Below, in pieces: positions 7,328-14,697 of a stretch of DNA of 64,000 nucleotides. A program made the translations under genes and the position numbers. Within the stretch, counting starts at the first letter, position 1. Every line of letters starts with the position of its first letter. Source of the stretch: Desulfovibrio psychrotolerans (lineage in GTDB: Bacteria > Desulfobacterota > Desulfovibrionia > Desulfovibrionales > Desulfovibrionaceae). The notes under the pieces were generated by a model that was given only the letters and a program-made list of their open reading frames with translations, did no database searches and was not told the DNA's origin. The DNA is taken from NCBI RefSeq assembly GCF_013340305.1, contig NZ_BLVP01000007.1, positions 62,001-126,000 of the forward strand. Reading direction: 5' to 3'.

Positions 7328-8227
7328 ATGCAGATACGCGCAGAGATAGGCGACAAAGCGCAACAGCAGGCAATAGTCAACGAACTCGGCATACTGGGAG
7401 AAGCTTCCCGCCATTATGCCATGGCGTTCCGCATAAGCGAGGTGGTGGTCCCGCACGACTTCGACACTGCCGTGAACGCCGCGCAGGGCACAGGAGACTA
7501 CAGGTCCGTTCCCGGTATGGAACCCACATCCCGCGCGGTGTTCACCCCCAAGGGATATATCCTTATATTCCACCCCAAGCTCTATTCCGATGCGTACGAC
7601 AACCACATCCGCTTCGCCATTTACTGGCATGAATTCACCCTGCTGGTGAACCGGAGCCGATTCCCCGTGCTCATGCGTCACAAGCTGGACCGCTTCGCCA
7701 ACTATTTCATGAACCTGTACCAGCTGTACGACCAGTACACTGCTGCCCGCAGATCCTTTGAATTCCGCGACGCCATCATCCGGCAGGCACTGGGAGAGGA
7801 GCTTTCAGACCTCGCGCGGCAGGACCTTGAACACTCGCTCATGGGCAGCCTCGCCATCCTGCGCAACAAGGCGGAATACTACGACTGGATACGCTTCCAG
7901 ATCATGGAATACCGCGAAAAAGGCGTCATCGCCGACTTTCTGGAGCAGGTGCGGGGCAAAATCGCCCAGCTTTCCTATTCCCTTGTTTTCGCATACGCCA
8001 CCATGGACCATTACGAGCACCTGCGCGACCGCGAATCGCTCATCGCAGAGGCTCCCATGCTGAACAACAACACCCGCGCCTTTCTGGAATACCTGCGATT
8101 CAAATACCAGACGGATGCCGTGGACCTTTCGGACGGCATAGACCTCATGGAGGCGTTCTGGGCCAATTTCGGCATCCGCTTCAAAGACGGGGAAAAATGC
8201 ATGGAGTGCGAGGTGCAGGACATTTAA
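7328..8227 (+). CDS. conserved-looking protein of unknown function
   Basis: 299 residues from ATG 7328. I do not recognise the family. Visible features are a mixed alpha/beta N-terminus, a hydrophobic-aromatic segment GYILIFHPKLYSDAYDN and YWHEFTLLVN near residues 80-110, and a long helical C-terminal half rich in charged residues, ending in ECEVQDI. There is no signal peptide or membrane segment. The HE pair in YWHEFTLL is not a full HExxH motif, so I do not call it a metallopeptidase. It sits alone between the divergent hsp20 operon and the ABC exporter genes. The frame is open for 900 bases with neighbour-like codon use. Confidence 0.7.
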   Translation: MQIRAEIGDKAQQQAIVNELGILGEASRHYAMAFRISEVVVPHDFDTAVNAAQGTGDYRSVPGMEPTSRAVFTPKGYILIFHPKLYSDAYDNHIRFAIYWHEFTLLVNRSRFPVLMRHKLDRFANYFMNLYQLYDQYTAARRSFEFRDAIIRQALGEELSDLARQDLEHSLMGSLAILRNKAEYYDWIRFQIMEYREKGVIADFLEQVRGKIAQLSYSLVFAYATMDHYEHLRDRESLIAEAPMLNNNTRAFLEYLRFKYQTDAVDLSDGIDLMEAFWANFGIRFKDGEKCMECEVQDI

Positions 8228-8360
8228 CCGGCGATGCAAAATCCGCAGGGCTGGGGGTGGCTTCCTGCCGCATCTGTGTTATATTTGCCCCTGTACGCAA
8301 CAAACACATCCCGCTCACCCTACAGACACGCCGCCCTGCCGGGCGGAACACAGGTATCGC

Positions 8361-9605
8361 ATGCGGAAACTGCCCATCCTTCTCGCCCTTTTGCTCGCTG
8401 CGGCAGGCGCCGGGGCCTGGTACTGGTCTTCTTCCCGCAACGTGCAGGAGACCAAGGTGCTCCAGACGGTGCGGCTCGGAAAGAATACCGTGCGGGCAAC
8501 GCTGGAAGCCACGGGCATCATAAAGCCCGAGGTGGGTGCCATTGTAAAGACGGGCAGCCGCGCCACGGGCCTTATCAGAAAAATGTACGTCCGCGTGGGC
8601 GATACAGTGCGCAAAGGCGACCTTATTGCGGAAATAGATGACCGGGAACAGCGTGCAAGCCTTGCGGAGTCGGAAGCCACCCTGCGCAGGGCACGCGCGG
8701 AACTGGCCCGGGTGGAAAATGTCTACCCCCTGCAAATCAATGAAGCCCGCGCCCAGCTTCGCGCAGCAAAGGCAGAGGCCGACTATCTGAGCCTGAGCCT
8801 GCAACGCAAGACCGAACTGGTCCGGCAAAAGCTCGATTCGCAGGACAGTCTGGACGAAGCGCGCCAGAAACACGATGTGGCCACAAACACCTTCAAAGCG
8901 CGCGAGGCCACCCTGCGGCGGCTGGAGACCGAATACACGCAGGAACGCATCATGTCTCAGGAAAGCGTGCTCGCCGCCGAGGCAGCCCTGCAATCCGCAG
9001 AGGTGCGTATAACCTACGCGTCCATCCATGCCCCCATAGACGGCGTGGTGAGTCAGGTGGCCGCCCAGACAGGCGAAACCGTTGTGGCAGGGCTGGAGGT
9101 GGCGAACCTTATCACCATTCTGGACCCCACCCGCCTTGAAATGTGGATATACGTGGATGAAACCGATGTGGGCCAGATACGCCCCGGCATGCCGGTGGAA
9201 TTCCGCGTGGATGCCTACCCCGGCCGCGTGTTTGAAGGCACGGTTAACCAGATTTACCCGGAACCGGAAGTGCGCGATAACATCGTGTACTATCAGGCAC
9301 TTGTACGCATGACACCGGAAACTTCCGCCCAACTGCGACCGGAAATGACCACCCAGTGTACCGTTATTGTGGAGCGCAAGGATGATGTTCTGGCCCTGCC
9401 CAACGACGCCCTTAAATGGGTGGGCGGCGAGCAGTACGTGTTCGTACGCGGCACCGGCAACGCGGTTACGCGCGTACAGCCCCGTCTGGGCCTGCTGGGG
9501 CGCGACCACAGCGAGGTGCTGGAGGGCCTGTCAGAAGGCGACGAGGTGGCAACCCGCATCCTGCTTCCCGCTCAGGGAGCGGCCCCGGCCCGGAGCGGAC
9601 AATGA
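8361..9605 (+). CDS. HlyD/MacA-family periplasmic adaptor of an ABC efflux system
   Basis: 414 residues. An N-terminal membrane anchor (LPILLALLLAAAGAGAW, residues 4-20) precedes a split biotinyl-lipoyl domain (VKTGSRATGLIRKMYVRVGD and YASIHAPIDGVVSQV). Between them lies a long helical hairpin of about 110 residues with Glu/Arg/Ala heptads, then beta-barrel and membrane-proximal domains. Such adaptors connect an inner-membrane exporter with an outer-membrane channel. The stop overlaps the ATG of the ATPase gene (ATGA), so the two subunits are coupled. The permeases lie 4.3 kb further on, after an intervening symporter locus. Confidence 0.9.
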   Translation: MRKLPILLALLLAAAGAGAWYWSSSRNVQETKVLQTVRLGKNTVRATLEATGIIKPEVGAIVKTGSRATGLIRKMYVRVGDTVRKGDLIAEIDDREQRASLAESEATLRRARAELARVENVYPLQINEARAQLRAAKAEADYLSLSLQRKTELVRQKLDSQDSLDEARQKHDVATNTFKAREATLRRLETEYTQERIMSQESVLAAEAALQSAEVRITYASIHAPIDGVVSQVAAQTGETVVAGLEVANLITILDPTRLEMWIYVDETDVGQIRPGMPVEFRVDAYPGRVFEGTVNQIYPEPEVRDNIVYYQALVRMTPETSAQLRPEMTTQCTVIVERKDDVLALPNDALKWVGGEQYVFVRGTGNAVTRVQPRLGLLGRDHSEVLEGLSEGDEVATRILLPAQGAAPARSGQ

Positions 9606-10372
9606 CAGCGGAGCAGACAATAACCCGCCCGGAACGGGGCATCGCTGCCCCGCATGACCGCTGGGTCATCCGCACCGAGAACCTTACCCGCACCTTCACG
9701 CAGGGCGATCTGGCGGTAGAGGCGGTTAAACCTCTTACCCTGAGCATCGCGCACGGCGAGATGGTGGCCCTGCAGGGGGCATCCGGTTCCGGAAAATCCA
9801 CGCTTCTGCACCTGCTTGCCCTGCTGGATACCCCCACCGCGGGACACTATTACCTGAACGGCACAGACACAGCCAGCATGGATGACGATGAACGCAGCGC
9901 AGCCCGCAACCGGCTGGTGGGCATCGTCTTTCAGAGCTTCTATCTGGTTCCCTACATCAGTGCGCTGGACAACGTGCTGCTGCCGGGACTCTATTCCCCA
10001 ACGTCCGGACGCGAACTGAAGGAGCGCGCCCGCACCCTGCTGGAACGCGTAGGGCTTGCGGACCGCATGCACTTCAAACCCGCCAGCCTTTCCGGGGGGC
10101 AACAGCAGCGCGTTGCCCTTGCCCGCGCCCTGCTCAACGACCCGCCTCTGCTGCTGGCGGACGAACCCACGGGTCAGCTGGATTCCACCACCAGCACGGA
10201 CATTCTGGATCTTTTCCAATCTATCAACGCATCGGGAAAAACCGTGGTCATTGTCACCCACGATGCGAACACCGCTGCCCGCGCCCGCAGGCGTATTGAA
10301 TTCGCAGACGGCAACGTCAGTGCCGACACGGAACAGCCCGCGCCCGCCCTGAATACTTACAGCAATAAATAA
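9602..10372 (+). CDS. ABC transporter ATP-binding protein, MacB/LolD type
   Basis: 256 residues. Walker A is GASGSGKST (about residue 60), the Q-loop VFQSFYLVP, the signature [15 protein letters not shown], Walker B LLLADEPT and the switch His in VIVTHD. The [20 protein letters not shown] segment before the Q-loop is typical of the MacB/LolD/FtsE group that powers FtsX-like permeases. It is coupled to the adaptor by a 4-base overlap. Its natural permease partners are probably the two FtsX-type proteins at 14698-17213. Confidence 0.92.
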   Translation: MTAEQTITRPERGIAAPHDRWVIRTENLTRTFTQGDLAVEAVKPLTLSIAHGEMVALQGASGSGKSTLLHLLALLDTPTAGHYYLNGTDTASMDDDERSAARNRLVGIVFQSFYLVPYISALDNVLLPGLYSPTSGRELKERARTLLERVGLADRMHFKPASLSGGQQQRVALARALLNDPPLLLADEPTGQLDSTTSTDILDLFQSINASGKTVVIVTHDANTAARARRRIEFADGNVSADTEQPAPALNTYSNK

Positions 10373-10460
10373 CACCGCCGCAGCCTCAAGCTTTCCGGGC
10401 GGTTGTCGATACATACAACAGCGTCCGAACAAAAACGCCACACGAAATAAGAGCAACACT

Positions 10461-10632
10461 TTGACAGAACGCCAAGGTGTGCTTACGTATAAAGTTGGAA
10501 GGGGTTCCCGAAGGCGCCTGGTCGCACTTTTCCTGCTACGCCGCAGGATTCCGGCGCAATACCGGAGAGGGGAAACTGCTGTTGGGATACCCGCCGTCTT
10601 CAGGCCGTCCGCAAGGGCGGCCTGTTTTTTTT
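10461..10632 (+). ncRNA. candidate structured RNA or leader ending in an intrinsic terminator
   Basis: After a TTGACA at 10461-10466 and a TACGTATAAAG region comes a stretch with a nested hairpin (GCGCC...CCTGC-TACGCC-GCAGG...GGCGC, about 10514-10557). It ends in a terminator (10602-10632) with a 9-bp stem, GCAA loop and eight T's. I compared it from memory with cobalamin, FMN, TPP, c-di-GMP, SRP and 6S consensus sequences and found no match. It may simply be the 3' end of the ABC transcript, but the 230-base distance from the ATPase stop favours a separate small RNA. Confidence 0.4.
10602..10632 (+). terminator. intrinsic terminator with GCAA tetraloop
   Basis: AGGCCGTCC-GCAA-GGGCGGCCT (10602-10623, one G-U pair), then G and T8. 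It separates the adaptor/ATPase transcript or candidate sRNA from the symporter locus. Confidence 0.88.
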
Positions 10633-10809
10633 CGCAACCTTTCCGGCGTGTTGCGACGATAAGATCAACGGCCATATATCCGCAACCTGCTCCCATGCCG
10701 TCTGTCCAGATGACATGGGCAGACCATTCGCCAAGACCAGCCCCCGCCGCAAACAGCAGTGCCACTCTAATCTTTTACACCGCAGCCCAATTTTTCTTTC
10801 CCTCCCAAC

Positions 10810-10839
10810 TTGACAAATATGAAAATACGGGCGTAGAAC
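10810..10839 (+). promoter_or_regulatory. promoter of the Phe-leader / symporter transcript
   Basis: TTGACA (10810-10815), 18 bases, then TAGAAC (10834-10839). The expected start point, around 10845-10847, falls at the leader-peptide ATG, so the leader may be read from a nearly leaderless mRNA. This fits the absence of a ribosome binding site there. Confidence 0.6.
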
Positions 10840-10846
10840 TTTGCCC

Positions 10847-10954
10847 ATGAACACCCATACCGCAGCCGCGTTCGCGCTATTCTTTTTTGGCTTCTTCTTT
10901 TTTAGCGGCACGCCAGCCTGCGGAACCTGGGTGTGCGCCAAACGGCGCAACTGA
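10847..10954 (+). CDS. phenylalanine-rich leader peptide (attenuator)
   Basis: A 35-residue ORF: MNTHTAAAFALFFFGFFFF (residues 1-19), then SGTPACGTWVCAKRRN. Eight of residues 9-19 are Phe. It is followed 20 bases later by a strong terminator and then by the symporter genes. This is the design of classic leader-peptide attenuators such as E. coli pheL: when charged tRNA-Phe is scarce the ribosome stalls on the Phe run and an antiterminator forms. Complementary segments fit this: 10876-10884 with 10954-10962, and 10917-10924 with 10981-10988. The biology is inferred; the ORF and pairings are read directly. Confidence 0.75.
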   Translation: MNTHTAAAFALFFFGFFFFSGTPACGTWVCAKRRN

Positions 10955-10974
10955 AGAATAGCATCAGACACCCC

Positions 10975-11014
10975 GAAGGGCCGCAGGCACAAACCTGCGG
11001 CCCTTCTCGTTTTT
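10975..11014 (+). terminator. attenuator terminator with competing antiterminator
   Basis: The stem GAAGGGCCGCAGG (10975-10987) / CCTGCGGCCCTTC (10994-11006) is perfect over 13 bp with a 6-base loop, followed by TCG and T5. Its 5' arm (CCGCAGGC, 10981-10988) can instead pair with GCCTGCGG (10917-10924) inside the leader peptide, giving a mutually exclusive antiterminator. It lies 27 bases before the accessory-protein ATG. Confidence 0.8.
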
Positions 11015-11041
11015 GTGGCATGAAACCCGAGGAGGTACGTG

Positions 11042-11206
11042 ATGTTGGGACTGGGAAGTTGGGAGACGGCACTGGCCTTCTGGCTGTGCATCATCTCTGC
11101 GGCGGGATGCGTGGTGTACGGCTACCTGAACTGGAACAATTCGGGCACGCCGGACACGGTTTCCATTGATGACATTCTACCGGACGATGAATACGCCGAC
11201 AAATGA
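11042..11206 (+). CDS. small membrane protein accessory to the sodium:solute symporter
   Basis: 54 residues: MLGLGSWETALAFWLCIIS, then a continuing hydrophobic segment to about residue 29 (one membrane helix), NWNNSGTP, and an acidic tail ending DDEYADK. A strong GAGGAGG ribosome site precedes the ATG. It ends 13 bases before the symporter start. The sequence resembles the short proteins annotated as symporter small accessory protein beside SSS-family genes. It is probably a subunit or stabiliser of the symporter. The second symporter copy has no such companion. Confidence 0.75.
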   Translation: MLGLGSWETALAFWLCIISAAGCVVYGYLNWNNSGTPDTVSIDDILPDDEYADK

Positions 11207-11219
11207 GGAATATGTTGTC

Positions 11220-12827
11220 ATGACCATCAAATTTCTCACCACACTCGCGTACTTCGCCATCGTCTTCTATCTGGGCTACAAGGGCTGGAAGGAAACCAAG
11301 GGCGCAAGCGACTACATGCTCGCAGGCCGCCGCGTAAACCCCTTTGTCATGGCCATGTCCTACGGGGCAACCTTCATCTCCACCTCCGCCATCATCGGCT
11401 TCGGCGGTGCCGCCGGTCTCTTCGGCTTTCCGCTGCTCTGGCTCACCGCCTTCAATCTTGTCTTCGGCATTTTTGTAGCCATGGTCTTTTTCGGCAAGCG
11501 CACCCGCCGCATGGGCCTTGCCCTGAACTGCCGCACCTTTCCGGAACTTCTGGGCAAACGTTACCAGTCCCACTTTCTGCAAAGCTTCTCCGGCGGCATC
11601 ATCTTTCTGTTCATCCCCGTCTATGCCGCCGCCGTGCTCATAGGCATATGCCGCATGGTGGAAGTCTCTTTCGGTCTGCCGTACACGTGGGTGCTGCTGG
11701 GCGTAACCGCCATTGTGGCCCTGTATGTCATCACCGGGGGCATGAAGGCCGTCATGTACACAGATGCCTTTCAGGGAGCGGTCATGGCGGTGATGATGCT
11801 CATCTTCATCATCTTTACCTACTCCATGCTCGGCGGCGTGACCGAGGCACACCAGACCCTCACAGACATGGCCCACCTTATGCCTGAGAAGTTGCAGAAG
11901 GGCGGCATGCTGGGCTGGACGCAGGGGGCCGTTCCCTTCTCGCCCCTCTGGCTCACCATTTACACCACCATTGTCTACGGCGTGGGCATAGGCGTGCTGG
12001 CGCAACCGCAGCTTGCGGTGCGCTTCATGACCGTACCCAGCGACCGCGAACTGAACCGCGCGGTGCTCTACGGCGGGGTGTTCATCCTGCTCATGACCGG
12101 TGTGGCCTTTACCGTGGGCGCGCTCTCCAACGCGGTCTTCTTCAAGGAATTCGGCAAGATCAGCATTGCCATGGCGGAAGGAAACATCGACAAGATCATC
12201 CCCATGTACATTGAGACCATGATGCCTCCGTGGTTCTCCGCCATCTTCCTCATGGCCATGTTCGCCGCCGCCATGTCCACCCTGTCCAGCCAGTTCCATG
12301 TGGGCGGCACCTCGCTGGGCCACGATATCTACGCCCGCGCCATGCGCACCCGTGTGCGCGCGGCGGGTAACTCCATGGCCATAAACCAGATGGGCGTCAT
12401 CATCACCATCCTTGCCACCCTTGTGTGGGCGTGGATGCTGCCGCCCTCGGTCATCGCCCGCGCCACGGCCTTCTTCTTCGGCCTGTGCGGAGCCGCCTTT
12501 CTGCCTGCATATGTGCTGGGCCTGTACTGGAAGGGCATGACCAAAACAGGTGCCAAGGTCTCCATGGTGGGCGGCTTCTCCTTCTCCATGCTCTGGCTGC
12601 TGTTCATCATGGAAAAAGAAGCCTCAGCCATCGGCCTGTGCCAGTTCCTGTTCGGCAAGGCCACGCTGGTGGCTCACGCCACGCCCGGAAGCTGGCTGCA
12701 CTTGCTCCAGTGGGTAGACCCCAATGTGGTGGCCCTGCCCTTCTCCTTTATGCTGGCGTGGGGCGTTAGCGTTTTCTCCACCAGCCTTGCGGAAGAACAC
12801 GTGGAAGCCTGCTGGCAGAACTGCTGA
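11220..12827 (+). CDS. sodium:solute symporter (SSS family), copy 1
   Basis: 535 residues with about 13 hydrophobic segments. SSS hallmarks are SDYMLAGRRVNPFVMAMSYGATFISTSAIIGFGGAAGLFG, split here as the SDYxLAGR motif (about residues 28-35) and the sodium-site region SYGATFISTSAIIG (about 46-59). A conserved RTRRMGLALNCRTFPELLGKR loop follows. It imports an organic substrate with sodium. The Phe leader upstream suggests phenylalanine or a related aromatic compound, but substrate cannot be read from the protein. It follows the accessory micro-protein by 13 bases and is nearly identical to copy 2 over its central and C-terminal parts. Confidence 0.9.
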   Translation: MTIKFLTTLAYFAIVFYLGYKGWKETKGASDYMLAGRRVNPFVMAMSYGATFISTSAIIGFGGAAGLFGFPLLWLTAFNLVFGIFVAMVFFGKRTRRMGLALNCRTFPELLGKRYQSHFLQSFSGGIIFLFIPVYAAAVLIGICRMVEVSFGLPYTWVLLGVTAIVALYVITGGMKAVMYTDAFQGAVMAVMMLIFIIFTYSMLGGVTEAHQTLTDMAHLMPEKLQKGGMLGWTQGAVPFSPLWLTIYTTIVYGVGIGVLAQPQLAVRFMTVPSDRELNRAVLYGGVFILLMTGVAFTVGALSNAVFFKEFGKISIAMAEGNIDKIIPMYIETMMPPWFSAIFLMAMFAAAMSTLSSQFHVGGTSLGHDIYARAMRTRVRAAGNSMAINQMGVIITILATLVWAWMLPPSVIARATAFFFGLCGAAFLPAYVLGLYWKGMTKTGAKVSMVGGFSFSMLWLLFIMEKEASAIGLCQFLFGKATLVAHATPGSWLHLLQWVDPNVVALPFSFMLAWGVSVFSTSLAEEHVEACWQNC

Positions 12828-12835
12828 TACCATCC

Positions 12836-12871
12836 GGTTCCCCGGCGGGCTTCCTGCCCCGCCGGGGAACC
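12836..12871 (+). terminator. hairpin between the two symporter copies
   Basis: A perfect 14-bp stem, GGTTCCCCGGCGGG / CCCGCCGGGGAACC, with an 8-base loop directly after copy 1. The 3' side has TTCTCTCC, not a clean T-run, so read-through into copy 2 (57 bases on) is plausible. Confidence 0.6.
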
Positions 12872-12928
12872 TTCTCTCCCCTCCGTGCAGGGGGCGGCAC
12901 CCAAGCCGTCCGAAAACAGGAAGACCCC

Positions 12929-14536
12929 ATGACCATCAAAGTCGTCACCACTCTGCTGTATTTCGCCGTTGTCTTCTATCTGGGGTACAAGGGCTGGAAG
13001 GAAACCAAAGGCGCAAGCGACTACATGCTCGCCGGACGCCGCATCTCCCCCTTTGTCATGGCCATGTCCTACGGGGCCACCTTTGTCTCCACCTCCGCCA
13101 TCATCGGCTTCGGCGGTGCAGCCGGCCTCTTCGGCTTCCCCCTGCTGTGGCTTACCGTGCTCACGGTGGTCGTAGGCGTATTTATTTCCATGGTCTTTTT
13201 CGGCAAGCGCACCCGCCGCATGGGCCTTGCCCTGAACTGCCGCACCTTTCCGGAACTTCTGGGCAAGCGCTATCAGTCGCGCTTTTTGCAGAGTTTTTCC
13301 GGCGGCATCATCTTTCTGTTCATCCCGGTTTATGCAGCCGCCGTGCTCATAGGCATATGCCGCATGGTGGAAGTCTCCTTCGGCCTGCCGTACACATGGG
13401 TGCTGCTGGGCGTAACCGCCATTGTGGCCCTGTATGTGGTAACAGGCGGCCTCAAGGCCGTCATGTACACAGATGCCTTTCAGGGCACCATCATGGCCGT
13501 GATGATGCTTGTGCTGGTTGCCTACACGTACTCCATGCTCGGCGGCGTGACCGAGGCACACCAGACCCTCACAGACATGGCCCACCTTATGCCTGAAAAG
13601 TTGCAGAAGGGCGGCATGCTGGGCTGGACGCAGGGGGCCGTTCCCTTCTCGCCCCTCTGGCTCACCATTTACACCACCATTGTCTACGGTGTGGGCATAG
13701 GCGTGCTGGCGCAACCGCAGCTTGCGGTGCGCTTCATGACCGTGCCCAGCGACCGCGAACTGAACCGCGCGGTGCTCTACGGCGGGGTGTTCATCCTGCT
13801 CATGACTGGTGTGGCCTTTACCGTGGGCGCGCTCTCCAACGCGGTCTTCTTCAAGGAATTCGGCACGATCAGCATTGCCATGGCGGAAGGAAACATCGAC
13901 AAGATCATTCCCATGTACATTGAGACCATGATGCCTCCGTGGTTCTCCGCCATCTTCCTCATGGCCATGTTCGCTGCCGCCATGTCCACCCTGTCCAGCC
14001 AGTTCCATGTGGGCGGCACCTCGCTGGGCCACGATATCTACGCCCGTGCCATGCGCACCCGTGTGCGCGCGGCGGGCAACGCCATGGCCATAAACCAGAT
14101 GGGCGTTATCATCACCATCCTTGCCACCCTTGTGTGGGCGTGGATGCTGCCGCCCTCGGTCATCGCCCGCGCCACGGCCTTCTTTTTCGGCCTGTGCGCC
14201 TCGGCTTTTCTGCCCACGTACCTGCTCGGCCTGTACTGGAAGGGCATGACCAAAACGGGGGCCAAGGTCTCCATGGTGGGCGGCTTCTCCTTTTCCATGC
14301 TCTGGCTGCTGTTCATCATGGAAAAAGAAGCCTCGGCCATCGGCCTGTGCCAGTTCCTGTTCGGCAAGGCCACGCTGGTGGCGCACGCAGCGCCCGGAAG
14401 CTGGCTACATCTGCTCCAGTGGGTAGACCCCAACGTGGTGGCCCTGCCCTTCTCCTTTATGCTGGCGTGGGGCGTAAGCGTTTTCTCCACCAGCCTTGCG
14501 GAAGAACACGTGGAAGCCTGCTGGCAGAACTGCTGA
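12929..14536 (+). CDS. sodium:solute symporter (SSS family), copy 2
   Basis: 535 residues, the same length as copy 1 and aligned without gaps at a constant offset of 1709 bases. Differences cluster in the first 100 residues (for example KVVTTLLYFAVVF versus KFLTTLAYFAIVF, and LTVLTVVVGVFIS versus LTAFNLVFGIFVA) and around residues 430-440. A block of several hundred bases (about 13530-14190) is almost base-identical to copy 1. Same fold and SDYMLAGRR and sodium-site motifs. It lacks its own accessory micro-protein and is probably co-transcribed with copy 1. This is a tandem duplication kept similar by gene conversion. Confidence 0.9.
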   Translation: MTIKVVTTLLYFAVVFYLGYKGWKETKGASDYMLAGRRISPFVMAMSYGATFVSTSAIIGFGGAAGLFGFPLLWLTVLTVVVGVFISMVFFGKRTRRMGLALNCRTFPELLGKRYQSRFLQSFSGGIIFLFIPVYAAAVLIGICRMVEVSFGLPYTWVLLGVTAIVALYVVTGGLKAVMYTDAFQGTIMAVMMLVLVAYTYSMLGGVTEAHQTLTDMAHLMPEKLQKGGMLGWTQGAVPFSPLWLTIYTTIVYGVGIGVLAQPQLAVRFMTVPSDRELNRAVLYGGVFILLMTGVAFTVGALSNAVFFKEFGTISIAMAEGNIDKIIPMYIETMMPPWFSAIFLMAMFAAAMSTLSSQFHVGGTSLGHDIYARAMRTRVRAAGNAMAINQMGVIITILATLVWAWMLPPSVIARATAFFFGLCASAFLPTYLLGLYWKGMTKTGAKVSMVGGFSFSMLWLLFIMEKEASAIGLCQFLFGKATLVAHAAPGSWLHLLQWVDPNVVALPFSFMLAWGVSVFSTSLAEEHVEACWQNC

Positions 14537-14586
14537 GCCACCCCGGTTCTGACGAGTCTCCGGATTCTATCCTATGCAGCCCCGCA

Positions 14587-14617
14587 GGGCAGGAGTCGAC
14601 CGCTCCTGCCCTTTTTT
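14587..14617 (+). terminator. intrinsic terminator after symporter copy 2
   Basis: GGGCAGGAG (14587-14595), 7-base loop, CTCCTGCCC (14603-14611), then T6. It closes the symporter transcript before the exporter permeases. Confidence 0.88.
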
Positions 14618-14697
14618 GACCGCCTGACTGCGCTGTGCAGCCCAGGATATCTGGCATCGCCCCTTGCCCTTCCTGGGGAAGCGGTTATGCTACCCGT

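Noticed and set aside
7600-7660. HExxH metallopeptidase site in the unknown protein at 7328-8227
   Set aside because: Only HE is present (YWHEFTLL); the second His is missing.
10461-10632. cobalamin or other known riboswitch
   Set aside because: The conserved cobalamin core and the cores of FMN, TPP and c-di-GMP switches are absent by eye; recorded only as an unassigned structured RNA.
10477-10662. GTG-started 61-codon frame through the candidate RNA
   Set aside because: It reads across the intrinsic terminator and T-run with no ribosome site, so an RNA or untranslated leader is more likely.
12674-14386. 570-codon leftward open frame opposite symporter copy 2
   Set aside because: His/Gly/Glu-rich repeats arise from the complement of membrane-protein codons; a matching shadow lies opposite copy 1.
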